DNA from: Hyphomicrobiales bacterium
GTDB taxonomy: Bacteria > Pseudomonadota > Alphaproteobacteria > Rhizobiales > Beijerinckiaceae
Length of the DNA: 64,000 nt
Reading direction: 5' to 3'
Assembly: GCA_930633525.1 (NCBI GenBank)
Contig: CAKNFP010000001.1
Span: 248,001 to 312,000 of the forward strand
Notes under the pieces: generated by a model
Seen by the model: the letters and a program-made list of their open reading frames with translations, nothing else
What the model was told of the DNA's origin: nothing
Database searches by the model: none
Shown: positions 34,615 to 43,383 of the stretch, in pieces
How positions within the stretch are numbered: position 1 is the stretch's first letter
How the letters are laid out: each line of letters starts with the position of its first letter
Position numbers and translations under genes: made by a program

Positions 34615-34907
34615 TGGCGTTCAAGGAAAGCCACTCCCGGTCTGATGCTGTGTAAGAATAAAGCAGAGTATTTCGCCTGCGAGCCGGTCAGGCCGCAAGT
34701 TGAGGATCAGTCGGCGCGACGGGGCATCCCTGAGCGATCCACGGGATCGTGTCCGGGATCCAGAAACGCCGGCATCCCGGCGATCTGACCCAATGCTTGA
34801 GGCGCGCGGGTTTGGAAACCGTCTCGGTTCTGGATCCCGGGCTGGCCCTTGCGGCCGCCCCGGGATGACCAGTGCAGCGCGCGTGTCGTTGGCGGCTTTC
34901 GACCGGT
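34615..34907. repeat. Intergenic region with GGGATCCAGAA inverted repeat
   Basis: Between the MlrC-like gene and the convergent GntR gene. CCGGGATCCAGAA (34753-34765) and its exact reverse complement TTCTGGATCCCGG (34828-34840) enclose 62 bases; the outer flanks CATCCC and GGGATGACC also pair in part. It looks like a small dispersed repeat of the kind found between genes in high-GC alphaproteobacteria. No gene is seen. Confidence 0.5.
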
Positions 34908-35660
34908 CTATGGCTCTGTATCGGACACCAGCCGTGTCCGGGCATTGTCGATGTGATGGCGCATGGCGGTCCGTGCCCGGTCGGCATTGCCTTCGACGAG
35001 GGCGGAGATGATCGCGTGGTGCTCATCCTGGACGAGGCGGTGGCGTTCCGGGCGCTTCTTCAGCGACAGGCCACGCGTCATTTTCAGGCCGGCATCGAAC
35101 AGGGGGCGAAGATTGCGCAGGGTCACGACGAAGAGTTCGTTGTGGGCTGCTTCAGCGATGGCCTCATGCAGTTCGATATCGATTTCGCTGCCGACCTGGC
35201 TCGCGCCGATGATGGCCTCGAGCCTCTGGTTGATCGATTGGATATGCGCGAGATCCGCCTCGGTACGACGTTGGGCGGCATGGTAAGCGGCCTCGCCCTC
35301 GATGGCGATCCGCAACTCGAAGAACCGCAACACGTCCGCGACCGCGCCCTTTGGGGCGTAATCGAAAAACTCCGAATTCGGCCGGTGCTGGACATAGGTG
35401 CCTGAGCCCTGTCTTGCCGCGACCAGCCCATCGACCTGGAGCCGAGACAGCGCCTCACGCACGATCGAACGGGAGACGCCAAAGACGTCAGACAACTGAT
35501 TCTCTGAGGGCAAGCGGGCCCCTTCGGCATATTCGCCGGATACGATGCGCTGGAGGATCTGCTCATAGAGCTGGTCTCCCAACCGCAAACGCTGGGCGGG
35601 CCGATATTTCGCAACGTTACTGCCCATCTCGGCCTCATCACCCGACATATGTTTCGACAT
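34908..35660 (-). CDS. GntR family transcriptional regulator, FadR subfamily
   Basis: About 250-aa regulator with a winged helix (LGDQLYEQILQRIVSGEYAE, LPSENQLSDVFGVSRSIVREALSRL) and an all-helical FCD domain with metal/effector His residues (from about residue 95: FFELRIAIEGEAAYHAA, ELHEAIAEAAHN, HHAIISALVEGNADRA). FadR-type regulators repress neighbouring catabolic operons until the substrate binds. It is divergent from the DapA-like/SelA-like/amidohydrolase/importer operon. Several starts are possible: GTG 35675, ATG 35660, and ATG 35627, the last having GAGG 5 bases upstream. Confidence 0.92.
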   Translation of the reverse strand: MSKHMSGDEAEMGSNVAKYRPAQRLRLGDQLYEQILQRIVSGEYAEGARLPSENQLSDVFGVSRSIVREALSRLQVDGLVAARQGSGTYVQHRPNSEFFDYAPKGAVADVLRFFELRIAIEGEAAYHAAQRRTEADLAHIQSINQRLEAIIGASQVGSEIDIELHEAIAEAAHNELFVVTLRNLRPLFDAGLKMTRGLSLKKRPERHRLVQDEHHAIISALVEGNADRARTAMRHHIDNARTRLVSDTEP

Positions 35661-35698
35661 AGGTTCTTGTAGCACTCCAGTCGCTTGACTCAGGATTC

Positions 35699-35733
35699 AT
35701 ACAAGCTATAAATACATCTGACATTTATACAAG
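35699..35733. promoter_or_regulatory. Candidate GntR operator, paired ATACAAG
   Basis: ATACAAG at 35699-35705 and again at 35727-35733, 28 bases start to start, in the short divergent space between gntR and the DapA-like gene. The second copy abuts the GGGGAG ribosome site, so bound repressor would block the start. FadR-type proteins often bind TTGTAT/ATACAA-like sites. Confidence 0.45.
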
Positions 35734-35744
35734 TGGGGAGCGGC

Positions 35745-36677
35745 ATGAAGATTGACGCGGTCACCTTTCACGATCTCGCCCGGTCCGTTATCGCCGTTCC
35801 TCCTCTGGCGCAAACGTCCATGCTGACCTTGGCGAGGTCTGCCAACGCCGCCTTGATCAAATATCTTGAACAAGGTGGGGTCTCGACCCTGATGTATGGC
35901 GGCAACGCCAATTTCTACAACCTTCCCATCAGCGCCTATGCTGAAACTCTGGGCTTTCTCGCCGAGGCGGTCTCTCCGGAAACGTGGATCATTCCGGCGG
36001 TCGGGCCGGATTTCGGCCGCATGGTCGATCAAGTGTCCATCGTTCGCGACCTCAAATTTCCGACTGCCATGGCCCTCCCGGCCTATGCCGGCAGTTATAC
36101 ATCCTCCGGGCTTGCCACGTCACTGCGCTACTTGTCGGACAAGATCGGCGCTCCTGTCCTCATGTATGCCAAGCATGATCGCTGCATAGAGCCCCCCGAT
36201 CTCCGCCGGCTCGTGGATGACGGTGTCGTCGGCTGGGTGAAATACGCGGTCGTGCGCCGCGATCCGGCGGATGATGATTTTCTGCGCGCGCTCATCGATG
36301 TCGTCGATCCCCGCCGCATCATCAGCGGCATCGGCGAGCGCCCGGTCATCACCCATTTCGAGGACTTTGGCCTATCGAGTTTCACTTCGGGTTCGGTGGC
36401 GGTCGCCCCGCGCCTGTCGAGCGTGTTGCTGACGGCGCTCCAGGCCAATGATGGCGCCACAGCTCGTGCCATTCGGGAGCTTTTCATGCCGCTCGAGGAT
36501 TGTCGGGATGCCCTTGGGCCAGCCCGCACCATCCATGATGCGGTGACGCTCGCGGGCGTGGCCGATATGGGGCCGATCGCGCCCTTGCAGAGCAATCTCA
36601 ACGAGGCGGAGCGGACGCAGGTCACTGCGGCGGCGCGCGTTCTTGCCAATCATGACGTCGCTGCCATGGCAGCCTGA
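35745..36677 (+). CDS. Dihydrodipicolinate synthase (DapA) family aldolase/lyase
   Basis: 310-aa class I aldolase-type (beta/alpha)8 protein of the DapA/N-acetylneuraminate lyase superfamily. The Schiff-base lysine is probably in GWVKYAVVRRD (about residue 163); GGNANFYNLP lies where the family has its GTTGE-like loop. In catabolic operons such enzymes cleave keto-acid aldols, typically releasing pyruvate. The ATG at 35745 is preceded by GGGGAG at 5 bases; an in-frame GTG at 35733 lies inside that ribosome site. It is 14 bases before the SelA-like gene. Confidence 0.82.
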   Translation: MKIDAVTFHDLARSVIAVPPLAQTSMLTLARSANAALIKYLEQGGVSTLMYGGNANFYNLPISAYAETLGFLAEAVSPETWIIPAVGPDFGRMVDQVSIVRDLKFPTAMALPAYAGSYTSSGLATSLRYLSDKIGAPVLMYAKHDRCIEPPDLRRLVDDGVVGWVKYAVVRRDPADDDFLRALIDVVDPRRIISGIGERPVITHFEDFGLSSFTSGSVAVAPRLSSVLLTALQANDGATARAIRELFMPLEDCRDALGPARTIHDAVTLAGVADMGPIAPLQSNLNEAERTQVTAAARVLANHDVAAMAA

Positions 36678-36691
36678 GTGGGATCATCAAC

Positions 36692-37912
36692 ATGTCGGCC
36701 TTTTTCGATCAGCACGGGCTGCGTCGTGTCATCAACGCATCTGGCACTGAAACCGTGCACGGCGCGAGCCGGTGCTCGCCGGCTGTTGTCGAGGCCGTCC
36801 GCGAGATTCTGCCGAGTTGGGTGGAGATTGCGGATCTGCAGCGCGCGGCCAGCGAGACGATCGCGGCCGTCACCGGCGCGGAGGCCGGCATCGTCACGGG
36901 CTGCTCGGCGGCGGGCATCTCCATCTGCGTGGCCGCGGCGATGACCGGCCAGGATCTCGCGAAGGTCGAGCAGCTGCCGGACACGGCCGGGATGAAGAAC
37001 CGCGTCGTCATGCAGAAGGGCCACGAGGTCAATTTCGGCGCGCCTGTCAGCCAGATGGCCAGGATCGCCGGCGCTGAAGTCGTGGAGATCGGGACCGCGA
37101 CCTCCTGCGCGGTCTTTCAGCTGGAGGCGGCGCTCCGTGGGGAGGTCGCTGCCGCCCTCTACGTCATTTCCCATCACACCGTGCAGAGCGGGATGATCGA
37201 TCTGGCCACCTTCTGCGCGATATGCCGGAAGCGGGGCGTGCCGGTCATCGTGGACGCGGCGGCGGAATATGACTGGCCGGCGATGATAGCGGCCGGGGCA
37301 ACGGCCGTGATCTTCAGCGCGCAGAAGGCGGCCGCTGGAACGACCGCTGGCGTTATCGCCGGTGAAGAAGCCTTCATCCGCGCCTGTTACTATCAGGACC
37401 GTGGCGTCGGCCGGGTCATGAAGGCTGGCAAGGAGAGCATCGCCGGGGCGATGGCCGCGCTTGCGCAATGGCAATCCGCGGATCGCGCTGCGATCAAGCG
37501 TGGTGAAGAGGACCGCCTGGCGCAGGCCGAGATGCTGCTGGCCGGCATTGCCGGGCTTCGTCTGGAGCGCCAGCCCGATCCGCCGGGCAATCCGTTCGAG
37601 CGGCTGATGCTGCATGTCGATCCCGCGGTGGCAGGCCTGAACGCCCACCAGCTCGGCGAGGCGCTTGCCGCAGGTGATGTCAAAGTGGTGCTGCGGTCGC
37701 TTCACACGGATCGTGGCTATCTTCTTTTCGATGTCCGCCGGATCGATGATGCCGAGCTTCGGCTGATCGCGGACAAGATCCGCGACATTCTTGCCAGCGC
37801 CACTGACAGCGCCGGGACGTCCCCCGTTCCCTCGAAGGGGGATGTCGCACGTCGCGCCCTCGAGGCCTGGCCCGCCCGATCGCCCCAGAAAATGCAGGCC
37901 GACACGGCCTGA
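36692..37912 (+). CDS. SelA-like PLP-dependent enzyme (D-glucosaminate-6-P ammonia-lyase type)
   Basis: 406-aa fold-type I PLP enzyme. The N-terminal VINASGTETVHGAS is the hallmark of SelA/DgaE-like proteins; the aspartate contacting the cofactor lies in VPVIVDAAAEYDW and the PLP lysine in FSAQKAAAGTTAG (about residue 213). DgaE-type relatives deaminate amino sugars acids such as D-glucosaminate-6-phosphate, releasing ammonia. The next gene is an amidohydrolase of the family commonly linked to it. Here, with a DapA-like lyase upstream, the trio could deaminate and then cleave a substrate, though the compound is unknown. Confidence 0.82.
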   Translation: MSAFFDQHGLRRVINASGTETVHGASRCSPAVVEAVREILPSWVEIADLQRAASETIAAVTGAEAGIVTGCSAAGISICVAAAMTGQDLAKVEQLPDTAGMKNRVVMQKGHEVNFGAPVSQMARIAGAEVVEIGTATSCAVFQLEAALRGEVAAALYVISHHTVQSGMIDLATFCAICRKRGVPVIVDAAAEYDWPAMIAAGATAVIFSAQKAAAGTTAGVIAGEEAFIRACYYQDRGVGRVMKAGKESIAGAMAALAQWQSADRAAIKRGEEDRLAQAEMLLAGIAGLRLERQPDPPGNPFERLMLHVDPAVAGLNAHQLGEALAAGDVKVVLRSLHTDRGYLLFDVRRIDDAELRLIADKIRDILASATDSAGTSPVPSKGDVARRALEAWPARSPQKMQADTA

Positions 37913-37942
37913 GCCCCAGAGCCCGACGTTGCGGAGTTTGAT

Positions 37943-39097
37943 ATGGCTTATGATCTCCTCATCAAGAACGGCCATGTCATCGACCCCGCCCAGGGTCTCG
38001 ATGGGCCCCACGACGTCGCCTTCGTCGATGGCCGCGTCGCGGCTGTCGCTCCCTCGATCAGCGATGCATCGGCGAGGGAGGTGCGTGATGCGGCCGGGCT
38101 CTATGTCGTGCCCGGATTGATCGATCTGCACACCCATGTCTATTGGGGCGCGACTTTTCTAGGCGTCGAGGCCGAGCGCGTCGCCCGCGCATCCGGCATG
38201 ACGACGGCGGTCGATGCCGGCAGCGCCGGTGCCGGCAACATTCGCGGGCTTGTCGACCTCGTCGCTCCCCTCTCGCCAGTGCGGATACTCGCGTTCATCA
38301 ACCTCAGCCTGGTCGGCATTTTTGTCGGTGACGGCGTTCGCGTGGGCGAAGCCGAGGATTTGCGCTTTCTTGATATTCCCCTCTGCGTCCAGGCCGCAAA
38401 AGCCCATGCCGAACATGTCGTCGGCGTGAAGATCCGCGTCGGCGCATCGACGACCGGGGCGCTTGGCGCCATCCCGTTGCACATGGGCATACGCGCCGCG
38501 GAGTTGGCGGGCAATTTGCCGGTCATGGTTCACATCGGCGCGGGCATGCCGCCTCGCATCGAGGATATCGTCGATCCGCTGCGACCCGGCGACGTGCTGA
38601 CCCACTACTGCACCCCTAAGGAAAATTCGCCCCTGACCAGCCGCGGGCAGCTGCGGGATTGCATGATTGCCGCCAAGGAGCGCGGCGTCATCATGGACGT
38701 CGGGCATGGATCCGGCTCGTTCGGCTTCGATGTGGCCCGTGTCATGCTGGAATCCGGCCTGGCGCCGGATGTGATTTCCAGCGATGTCCATATGAAATGC
38801 ATCGATGGGCCGGCCTATGACGTCCTCGCGACCATGTCGAAGTTCCTTGTGCTTGGCCTGCCGCTGAAAGAGGTGATCCGCGCTGCCACCGCCGCACCGG
38901 CGGCGGTTTGCCGGCGGGCCGATCTCGGCACGCTGCGGCCGGGCGCCCTCGGCGATGCAACGCTTCTCGAAATCCGCAAGGGCGCGGTCGTCTTCAAGGA
39001 TAGCGTCGGCGGATCGTTGCAGGCCGACCGACGGTTCGTGCCGCGCGGCACCGTTTTATCGGGCCAGTGGTGGCACGACGGGGCGGCCGCCGTTTAG
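37943..39097 (+). CDS. Amidohydrolase/deacetylase family metallohydrolase
   Basis: 384-aa amidohydrolase-superfamily enzyme. Metal ligands are in LIDLHTHVYWG (HxH, about residues 60-62), a Lys in GVKIRVG, MVHIGAG, the LTHYC motif and SSDVHMKCIDG. The C-terminal part returns to the beta-sandwich (RADLGTLRPGALGDATLLE). Relatives next to SelA-like proteins are annotated as deacetylases or dihydroorotase-like enzymes. It is 30 bases after the SelA-like gene and about 100 bases before the binding-protein gene, so importer and enzymes probably share regulation by the divergent GntR. Confidence 0.87.
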   Translation: MAYDLLIKNGHVIDPAQGLDGPHDVAFVDGRVAAVAPSISDASAREVRDAAGLYVVPGLIDLHTHVYWGATFLGVEAERVARASGMTTAVDAGSAGAGNIRGLVDLVAPLSPVRILAFINLSLVGIFVGDGVRVGEAEDLRFLDIPLCVQAAKAHAEHVVGVKIRVGASTTGALGAIPLHMGIRAAELAGNLPVMVHIGAGMPPRIEDIVDPLRPGDVLTHYCTPKENSPLTSRGQLRDCMIAAKERGVIMDVGHGSGSFGFDVARVMLESGLAPDVISSDVHMKCIDGPAYDVLATMSKFLVLGLPLKEVIRAATAAPAAVCRRADLGTLRPGALGDATLLEIRKGAVVFKDSVGGSLQADRRFVPRGTVLSGQWWHDGAAAV

Positions 39098-39194
39098 GCC
39101 TTCCGCGCACACTTCACAAAGCATACGCTCGTGTGAAGTCAAAAAAGAACAAGTCGATCAAACTCAAATACAAACAAGAGGGGATCACGGAACC

Positions 39195-40754
39195 ATGTTG
39201 ATTTCACGCAGAGGATTGATTGCGGGCGCCCCGGTGACGGCGCTCATGTTGACGAGCCGCAAGGCTTTCGCGCAGACCGCCGGAAAGAAGGGCGGCGATA
39301 TCATCGTCGGCATCAACAGTCCGATTCCGTCGCTCGACATCATGGGAACCACTGACGACGTCGGGCGGATCATCAACCTGCATCTCTACGAAGCACTCGT
39401 CACCCGCGACGAGAAATTGCAGCCATCGGCCGGTCTCGCCGAATCCTGGGAGATCTCCCCCGACGGGCTGACCTATACCTTCAAGCTGCGCAAGGGCGTC
39501 AAGTTTCACAACGGCAAGGAGATGACGGCGACGGACGTCAAGGCGTCCATCGAGCGCTACCAGCGCATGAGCTTGCGCCGGCGCTATCTCGACCAGATCG
39601 CCGAGGTCAGCATTGTCGATCCCGGCACGGTGGCGATCAAGCTCAAGACGCCGCAGCCGCTTTTCCTGAACAACTTCAGCCAGCCGGAAGTCCTGGTGGC
39701 GATCCTGCCGGCCGAAGACGGCGACAAGGATCCGGGCAAGACAAGTCTGGTCGGCACGGGCCCCTACAAGCTCGTCGAGAACAAGGCCGACAGCCATGTG
39801 AAGCTGGCACGCTTCGACGACTATGCCCTTGATACGCGTTATCCCGGGCCGAGCGGCTATGGCGGCCGCAAGGACGCGCTGTTCGATACGCTGACTTTCC
39901 GCATCATCGCCGAGCCTTCGGCCATGGTGGCGGCCATTGAAACGGGGGAGATCCATCTCGCCGATCTCGTGCCTGAACACGCGGTCCCCGGTCTCAAGAA
40001 GAATGCGGCGCTCACGGTGATCAACCGCATGCCGACGGCCATGCAAAACCTGACCCTGAACATGGCCGTTCCGCCGATGGACAAGTTGCCGTTCCGGCAG
40101 GCGATCGCGACCATCCTCGATATGGACGAAATCCTCGCTGGCGCCAGCGACGGCAACTATCGCCTCAATCCCTACCTGCAATATCCCGGATATCCGCTCT
40201 ATCCCGATAGCATCAAGGCGCCGCTCTACAATTCGAAGAACGCTGAACAGGCCAAGAAGCTGGTTGCCGAGGCGGGCTATAAGGATGAAGTCATCCAGAT
40301 CATCAGCGCCAGCACCTTTCCCTGGCACTCCAACACCGCGCTCATCATTTCCGAGCTGTTGAAATCGATCGGCATCAAGACCCAGATCGAAACCATGGAC
40401 TGGCCTGCTGTCGTTGCGTTGCGCGTGAAGAAGACGGGCTGGTCGCTCAACCCCGGCCAGTTCGGCACCGGCCCATGGCTCGGCGACCCTGTGCTGTCGA
40501 TCGGCGATCTCGGCGGCAAGACGTCCCCCAACAATATGGAAGACCCCGTCCTGGCGCAGATGGTGGCGGACATGCAGTTGAAGCCGACCGCCGAGGAGCG
40601 CAAGGAGGCATGGTACAAGGCGCAGCAGCATATCCTCGACAATGTTCTGTCGATCAAGCTCGGCGATATTGGCCAGACCCAGGTGCGCAGCAACAAAGTT
40701 GTCGGCTTCACGCCGTTCCGCACCACGCGCCTGTGGGGCGTCAGCTTTGCATGA
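39195..40754 (+). CDS. ABC transporter substrate-binding protein, peptide/nickel family (SBP_bac_5)
   Basis: 519-aa periplasmic protein. The N-terminus MLISRRGLIAGAPVTALMLT carries a twin-arginine SRRGLI motif, so export through Tat is likely. The family-5 core follows: PSLDIMGTTDDVGRIINLHLYEAL at the start of the first lobe, GLAESWEISPDGLTYTFKLRKGV and NGKEMTATDVKASIERY. The ATG at 39195 was chosen over a long upstream open frame because it starts the signal peptide. Two permease genes follow; no ATPase gene does. Likely ligands are peptides or amide-containing compounds. Confidence 0.92.
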   Translation: MLISRRGLIAGAPVTALMLTSRKAFAQTAGKKGGDIIVGINSPIPSLDIMGTTDDVGRIINLHLYEALVTRDEKLQPSAGLAESWEISPDGLTYTFKLRKGVKFHNGKEMTATDVKASIERYQRMSLRRRYLDQIAEVSIVDPGTVAIKLKTPQPLFLNNFSQPEVLVAILPAEDGDKDPGKTSLVGTGPYKLVENKADSHVKLARFDDYALDTRYPGPSGYGGRKDALFDTLTFRIIAEPSAMVAAIETGEIHLADLVPEHAVPGLKKNAALTVINRMPTAMQNLTLNMAVPPMDKLPFRQAIATILDMDEILAGASDGNYRLNPYLQYPGYPLYPDSIKAPLYNSKNAEQAKKLVAEAGYKDEVIQIISASTFPWHSNTALIISELLKSIGIKTQIETMDWPAVVALRVKKTGWSLNPGQFGTGPWLGDPVLSIGDLGGKTSPNNMEDPVLAQMVADMQLKPTAEERKEAWYKAQQHILDNVLSIKLGDIGQTQVRSNKVVGFTPFRTTRLWGVSFA

Positions 40755-40794
40755 CAACGCCAGCCTGACCGAGGCCACCGGCATTCCCCCCGTC

Positions 40795-41718
40795 GTGGCC
40801 TCTCAAGCGCAAGTCTCTTCTCCTGAGGTCTCTTCTCCCGAGATCTCTCGTGCGGAACCCCGGCAGCGCTTCTGGCGCTCCCGGGTCTTCCGGCAGTTGA
40901 TGGCGCATCGCAGTTTCGTCTTTGGATTTACGGTCGTCACGTTCATGACCCTGGTCGCGATCATGGCGGGATGGCTCATCACCCAGGATCCTCTGCGCAT
41001 TCAGATGCGTTACCGCTTCCAGCCACCGTTCAGTGGACAGTTCTGGTTCGGCACGGATCATCTCGGGCGGGATCTCTACAGTCGCCTTGTGATGGGCGCG
41101 CGCGTCTCCTTGCGCATCGGCTTCTGGGTCATGATCGTCTCCGGTGTGCTCGGGACTATCGTCGGTGCCTGCGCCGGCTACTTCCGCGCCTTCGACGGCA
41201 TCATCATGCGGTGCATGGATGCCTTGATGGCCTTCCCCTCAATCATGCTGGCGATTGCGATCGCCGCGGCCTTGGGGCCTTCCGACCTCAATGTGGTGCT
41301 CGCCCTTTCGGCGATCTATGTTCCGAGCACCGCGCGGATCGTCAGGGCATCCGTTCTCGTCGTGCGGGAGATGAGCTACGTCGAGGCCGCCGTTTCCTCG
41401 GGCGTGAGGCCCTTGGTCGTGCTTCTGCGCCACGTCCTGCCGAACAGCTTCGCGCCGTTGATCGTGCAGCTCAGTTTCATCTTCGCTTATGCGGTCCTTG
41501 CCGAAGCGGTACTCAGCTTCCTCGGTGTCGGCACGCCGCCGCCCACGCCGAGCTGGGGCAACATCATCGCCGACGGCCGGGCCTATATTCGTGAGGCGCC
41601 TTGGATCACCATCATCCCGGGCCTTGTCGTGACCTTGACCGTGCTCGCGCTCAACCTTCTGGGCGATGCCCTGCGCGACGTGCTCGATCCACGCCTGAAA
41701 GACGGGGCGGACATATGA
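40795..41718 (+). CDS. ABC transporter permease, DppC-like
   Basis: 307-aa inner-membrane permease. The first helix starts at SFVFGFTVVTFM, the OppC_N region ends with HPLG-like FGTDHLGRDLYSRL, and the EAA loop is SYVEAAVSSGVRPLVVLLRHVLPN. The start is uncertain: a GTG at 40795 gives a normal N-terminal length, whereas the first ATG (40900) leaves almost nothing before helix 1. The N-terminal tail includes a 15-base tandem repeat giving VSSPEVSSPE. It lies just behind the binding-protein gene and before the DppB-like gene, the reverse of the usual B-C order. Confidence 0.87.
   Translation: MASQAQVSSPEVSSPEISRAEPRQRFWRSRVFRQLMAHRSFVFGFTVVTFMTLVAIMAGWLITQDPLRIQMRYRFQPPFSGQFWFGTDHLGRDLYSRLVMGARVSLRIGFWVMIVSGVLGTIVGACAGYFRAFDGIIMRCMDALMAFPSIMLAIAIAAALGPSDLNVVLALSAIYVPSTARIVRASVLVVREMSYVEAAVSSGVRPLVVLLRHVLPNSFAPLIVQLSFIFAYAVLAEAVLSFLGVGTPPPTPSWGNIIADGRAYIREAPWITIIPGLVVTLTVLALNLLGDALRDVLDPRLKDGADI
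40813..40842. repeat. 15-bp tandem repeat in permease N-terminus
   Basis: GTCTCTTCTCCTGAG followed at once by GTCTCTTCTCCCGAG, one mismatch. It keeps the frame and duplicates VSSPE in the cytoplasmic tail of the DppC-like protein. Confidence 0.8.
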
Positions 41719-41782
41719 GCGCGCGACAAATCTCCATGGTTACGCCCGACATTGCTTTCCGCTGGTCCGGAGGGAGCGCAGG

Positions 41783-42736
41783 ATGACACGCTATATTCTG
41801 CATCGGCTGATCGCATCGATCCCGGTGATCTTCCTGGTCACGCTGATCGCCTTCTCGATCATGCAGCTCGTGCCGGGTGACCCCGCCGCCGTCATCGCCG
41901 GCGCGAACGCAACACAGGAGGAGGTCGAGCTGGTGCGCCAGCAGCTCGGGCTCAACGAGCCGTTCCTCGTCCGGCTGATGCATTGGTACGGCTCGCTGCT
42001 GCAGGGAGACCTCGGCCAGTCGATCCTGCTTCAGCGCAGCGTGACGAGCGCCATCATCGAGCGCATTCCGGTGACGGTGTCGCTGACCCTCTATGCCATG
42101 GTGCTGACGGTGATCTTCGGGGTGACGGCCGGCGTGATCGCCGCCGTCTATCGCGGCAGCTGGGTGGATCAGGCCTGCATGGCGAGCGCCCTGCTCGGCG
42201 TTTCCTTGCCGAACTTCTGGCTGGCGCTCATCCTGATCTTCGCCTTTGCGGTGGGGCTCGGCTGGTTTCCCACCGGCGGCTATGTGCCCTTAAGCGAGGA
42301 CCCTGCCGGTTGGCTGAGGGCGCTCACACTGCCCGCTTTCACGCTGGGCTTCCTGCAGATGGGCCTTCTGGCGCGCATCACGCGTTCCAGCATGCTGGAG
42401 GTTCTCAACCAGGACTATGTACGCACAGCGCGCGCCAAGGGACTGCCGAGCTGGCAGATCATCAACAGGCATGCCCTACGCAACGTCGTGGTGCCGGTCG
42501 TCACCGTCATCGGCATCATCACCAGCCATATGGTGAGTGGCTCCGTCGTCATCGAGACGGTGTTCTCGCTGCCCGGCATCGGGCGGCTCGTGATCCAGGG
42601 CATCCTGCGCCGCGACTATCCCGTCATCCAGGGCGGCCTGCTCGTGACGGCCGTCGCCTTTGTCCTGATCAACCTGATCGTCGACGTTCTCTATTCGCGG
42701 CTGGATCCCAGAATTCGCCTCGCCGCGCGTGCGTGA
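41783..42736 (+). CDS. ABC transporter permease, DppB-like
   Basis: 317-aa permease with six helices. Landmarks are LIAFSIMQLVPGDPAAVIAG near the N-terminus, LGLNEPFLVRLMHWYG, and the EAA loop DYVRTARAKGLPSWQIINRH. GGAGG stands about 9 bases upstream of the ATG. It ends the plus-strand operon that begins with the DapA-like gene. Together with the DppC-like protein it should form the channel for the Tat-exported binding protein; the ATPases must come from elsewhere in the genome. Confidence 0.92.
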   Translation: MTRYILHRLIASIPVIFLVTLIAFSIMQLVPGDPAAVIAGANATQEEVELVRQQLGLNEPFLVRLMHWYGSLLQGDLGQSILLQRSVTSAIIERIPVTVSLTLYAMVLTVIFGVTAGVIAAVYRGSWVDQACMASALLGVSLPNFWLALILIFAFAVGLGWFPTGGYVPLSEDPAGWLRALTLPAFTLGFLQMGLLARITRSSMLEVLNQDYVRTARAKGLPSWQIINRHALRNVVVPVVTVIGIITSHMVSGSVVIETVFSLPGIGRLVIQGILRRDYPVIQGGLLVTAVAFVLINLIVDVLYSRLDPRIRLAARA

Positions 42737-42763
42737 CGAGGCGCCGTTCATGGGCGTGCCCGG

Positions 42764-43372
42764 TCAGGCCGCGGGTTTTGCCGGCGGACGAAGCGGCTCG
42801 CCGAGCGTGTGCATGAGCCGGTTGGCCCAGCCGAATATGGCCGCGGACAGCACGAGGTCGGCCATTTCGAGGGCTGAGAGGCCACAGTCGCGCAGCGCGG
42901 CGGCATCCTCGTGGGTCACGGCCGGCGGCGTCTTCGACAGCTTGACCGCGAAATTGAAGATCGCCTGCTGGTGCTCCTCCAGATCGGCGGCCGGCCCATC
43001 GGCGAAGATCCGCGCGATGACGTCGGTGCGTTCGGTCAGGCGGTTGAACTGCGCCGCGTGAACCGACGCGCAGTAGACGCAGCGGTTGACGATCGAGGCG
43101 CCGACCGCGCCAAGCTCGCGTTCCGCCCGAGACAGGCCGTCGCGCCCGTACATGATCGCGTTGAAGAGCGGCGAGCGCACCGCGAGCGATTCCGGATCAT
43201 GCGCCAGCGTCAGCACATAATCGGACACCTTCTTGTTGGAGGGCGTCACCTTCATCGCGTCGAGCTGTTCCGGCGTCGCCTCCTCCAGCCGCACCGGCTT
43301 GAGGTAGGGCGACCACTGCAGAGGCTCGGCCGTAAATTCGTGGACGGGGCTGTTCTGGACTGGTTCGCTCAT
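42764..43372 (-). CDS. Alkylhydroperoxidase domain protein, Avi_7169-like (CMD family)
   Basis: 202-aa AhpD/carboxymuconolactone-decarboxylase fold protein. The redox motif CVYCASVHAAQF (about residues 98-109) has the CxxC and distal His of AhpD-like peroxidases. The N-terminal FTAEPLQWSPYLKPVRLEEATPEQ is typical of the peroxidase-related Avi_7169 group. The ATG at 43372 is preceded by GGGAG at 6 bases. Its gene follows a second CMD protein by 11 bases, a pair that elsewhere accompanies an importer and a flavin monooxygenase. It may protect against peroxide or thiol by-products of that enzyme. Confidence 0.85.
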   Translation of the reverse strand: MSEPVQNSPVHEFTAEPLQWSPYLKPVRLEEATPEQLDAMKVTPSNKKVSDYVLTLAHDPESLAVRSPLFNAIMYGRDGLSRAERELGAVGASIVNRCVYCASVHAAQFNRLTERTDVIARIFADGPAADLEEHQQAIFNFAVKLSKTPPAVTHEDAAALRDCGLSALEMADLVLSAAIFGWANRLMHTLGEPLRPPAKPAA

Positions 43373-43383
43373 GACATCTCCCA

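Noticed and set aside
36650..38137. 495-codon minus-strand frame opposite the SelA-like gene
   Set aside because: Antisense shadow of a gene with an intact PLP site; no recognisable domain.
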